A stretch of DNA of 5,336 nt, taken from Alphaproteobacteria bacterium (GTDB lineage: Bacteria; Pseudomonadota; Alphaproteobacteria; UBA828). Below are positions 4,523 through 5,336 of the stretch, one piece after another. The notes beneath the pieces are model-generated. The model had not been told where the DNA came from. It made no database searches and saw nothing but the letters and a program-made list of their open reading frames with translations. The number at the start of each line of letters is the position of its first letter. The first letter of the stretch is position 1. Both the position numbers and the translations under genes were made by a program. Location: contig JAPYQV010000234.1 in NCBI GenBank assembly GCA_029937205.1, positions 1 to 5,336 of the forward strand, given 5' to 3'.

Positions 4523-5336
4523 TCAATAGCCGAGTAGATTTTTCCGCACCGCCAGAAGATGATGGCGGATGGCCTTTTGGGCGCGCTCGGATTCACGCTT
4601 GGTGAGAGCCATGAGAATGGCACGGTGCTGGCGCTCGTAAATCTTGCGCCGCGCTGCGGTCACGCCGAGGAAACCACACAGGCGCACCAATTCATTCTGC
4701 GGGCCGGCAATAAGATTTTCGCTGCGTATATGAATTATATTGGCGCTGCCGACAGCATCAATAATGGCGAGATTCGTTCGGTGGTTGTCAAAATAGAATT
4801 TGGTCGCCCATGGCAATCTTTCGGGGTCATTTTCGGCGATTGTCGCGATGTTATCGAACGGATTGCGGATGATATGGACATATCGCTGTTGCAGAGAAAT
4901 GTCCCGGCGCAATCGGTTCAGGCAATTAAAATCGCGCCCGATCATAATTGTTGACCCACTACCTTTCTTGTCGCCAATGACCGTGAGCCGGTTGAAACGG
5001 CCCTGCCGCTGGTCCGGCACGGCGTAAGCGTATTTCCCCCACACGCGACCGAATGCGCCGAAGCGTTTGGCGTTTTCCAGAATCACCGCATAGAGCTGGC
5101 GCTCGTTAAATCCCGCATCGAGAAATTTGAGCGCATGAAGTTCATGGGAAATCGCCATACTTTCATGGGCGTCCAACAGGCTGCCGACCAGGCTGTGTCC
5201 GCTGTACGGGTAGCCGATAAACATGCAGTAGGTTTCGAGGCCATCGAACAACGCGCTCTGGCGCTCCGCTTCGCGCTCGGCGTCGGCAAAATACGCCCGG
5301 ATTTCCTCGTCCGTCTCGCCGAAGATCGGATGGTTG
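4523..5336 (-). CDS. Sulfotransferase-family protein, N-terminus cut by window edge
   Basis: The frame is open from the right edge (first full codon at 5335) to TGA at 4525-4523, 270 residues. The first ATG comes only at residue 38, inside the first conserved strand, so the true start is probably beyond the window. A TTG at 5251 is possible but would drop a plausible helical lead (ETDEEIRAYFADAEREAER). Sulfotransferases move sulfate from PAPS to an acceptor. The 5'-phosphosulfate loop is at about 39-52 (FIGYPYSGHSLVG) and the 3'-phosphate motif at about 152-165 (YVHIIRNPFDNIAT). VIGDKKGSGS near 119-128 fits the same bacterial subfamily. The basic residue usual in the first loop (PRSG or PKSG) is Tyr here. 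The middle of the gene has lower G+C than its neighbours. Acceptor unknown. No PAPS-synthesis genes are visible. Confidence 0.82.
   Translation of the reverse strand, partial: NHPIFGETDEEIRAYFADAEREAERQSALFDGLETYCMFIGYPYSGHSLVGSLLDAHESMAISHELHALKFLDAGFNERQLYAVILENAKRFGAFGRVWGKYAYAVPDQRQGRFNRLTVIGDKKGSGSTIMIGRDFNCLNRLRRDISLQQRYVHIIRNPFDNIATIAENDPERLPWATKFYFDNHRTNLAIIDAVGSANIIHIRSENLIAGPQNELVRLCGFLGVTAARRKIYERQHRAILMALTKRESERAQKAIRHHLLAVRKNLLGY

Noticed and set aside
4452..4526. N-terminal extension of the SnoaL-like protein from TTG 4526
   Set aside because: It overlaps the sulfotransferase stop, has no family resemblance, and the ATG at 4451 has its own ribosome site.
4087..4623. 178-codon minus-strand frame over the SnoaL-like gene and the sulfotransferase end
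   Set aside because: It is a different frame of two genes with clear family features and has an Arg-rich, low-complexity translation.

Overview
The window looks like chromosomal DNA from a high-GC alphaproteobacterium, perhaps Rhodospirillales-like. The evidence is strongly GC-biased codon use in most genes, a KorAB-type 2-oxoacid:ferredoxin oxidoreductase, and several small exported proteins with Sel1 repeats. The taxonomic placement is an inference from gene style. I see no phage, IS element, CRISPR array or RNA gene.

Layout. Plus strand: the tail of korA (1-138) and complete korB (140-1171), one base apart, form the end of a korAB operon. A 362-bp gene-free stretch follows (1172-1533). 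It holds three diverged copies of a hairpin repeat, a 23-bp near-perfect palindrome and a likely extended -10 promoter. Next come a secreted Sel1-repeat protein (1534-2340) and, 36 bp later, a Tat-exported intradiol-dioxygenase-like protein (2377-3057). Minus strand, convergent with these, read from the right edge: a sulfotransferase-like gene cut by the window edge (4523-5336), a SnoaL/NTF2-like small protein (4029-4451), a short secreted Sel1 gene broken by an apparent 5-bp slippage (3470-3936), and an unrecognised small exported protein (3067-3429).

How they fit together. KorAB is central carbon metabolism: ferredoxin-linked oxidation of 2-oxoglutarate or a similar 2-oxoacid. The other genes do not form an obvious pathway. 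Four of them (Sel1, dioxygenase, broken Sel1, unknown small protein) carry export signals, so 3067-3936 and 1534-3057 together look like a small patch of envelope or periplasmic genes. The sulfotransferase gene has clearly lower G+C in its middle (about 48% by hand count over 4701-4980) than the Sel1 and dioxygenase genes (about 70% in short hand-counted samples), which suggests a different history.

The most informative signals are two. One is the (GCTGC)3 tract that breaks the minus-strand Sel1 gene: removing one unit restores a perfect 153-residue reading frame. The other is the three-copy intergenic repeat, whose hairpin stem changes by compensatory substitutions between copies. I found no convincing undescribed multi-gene system.
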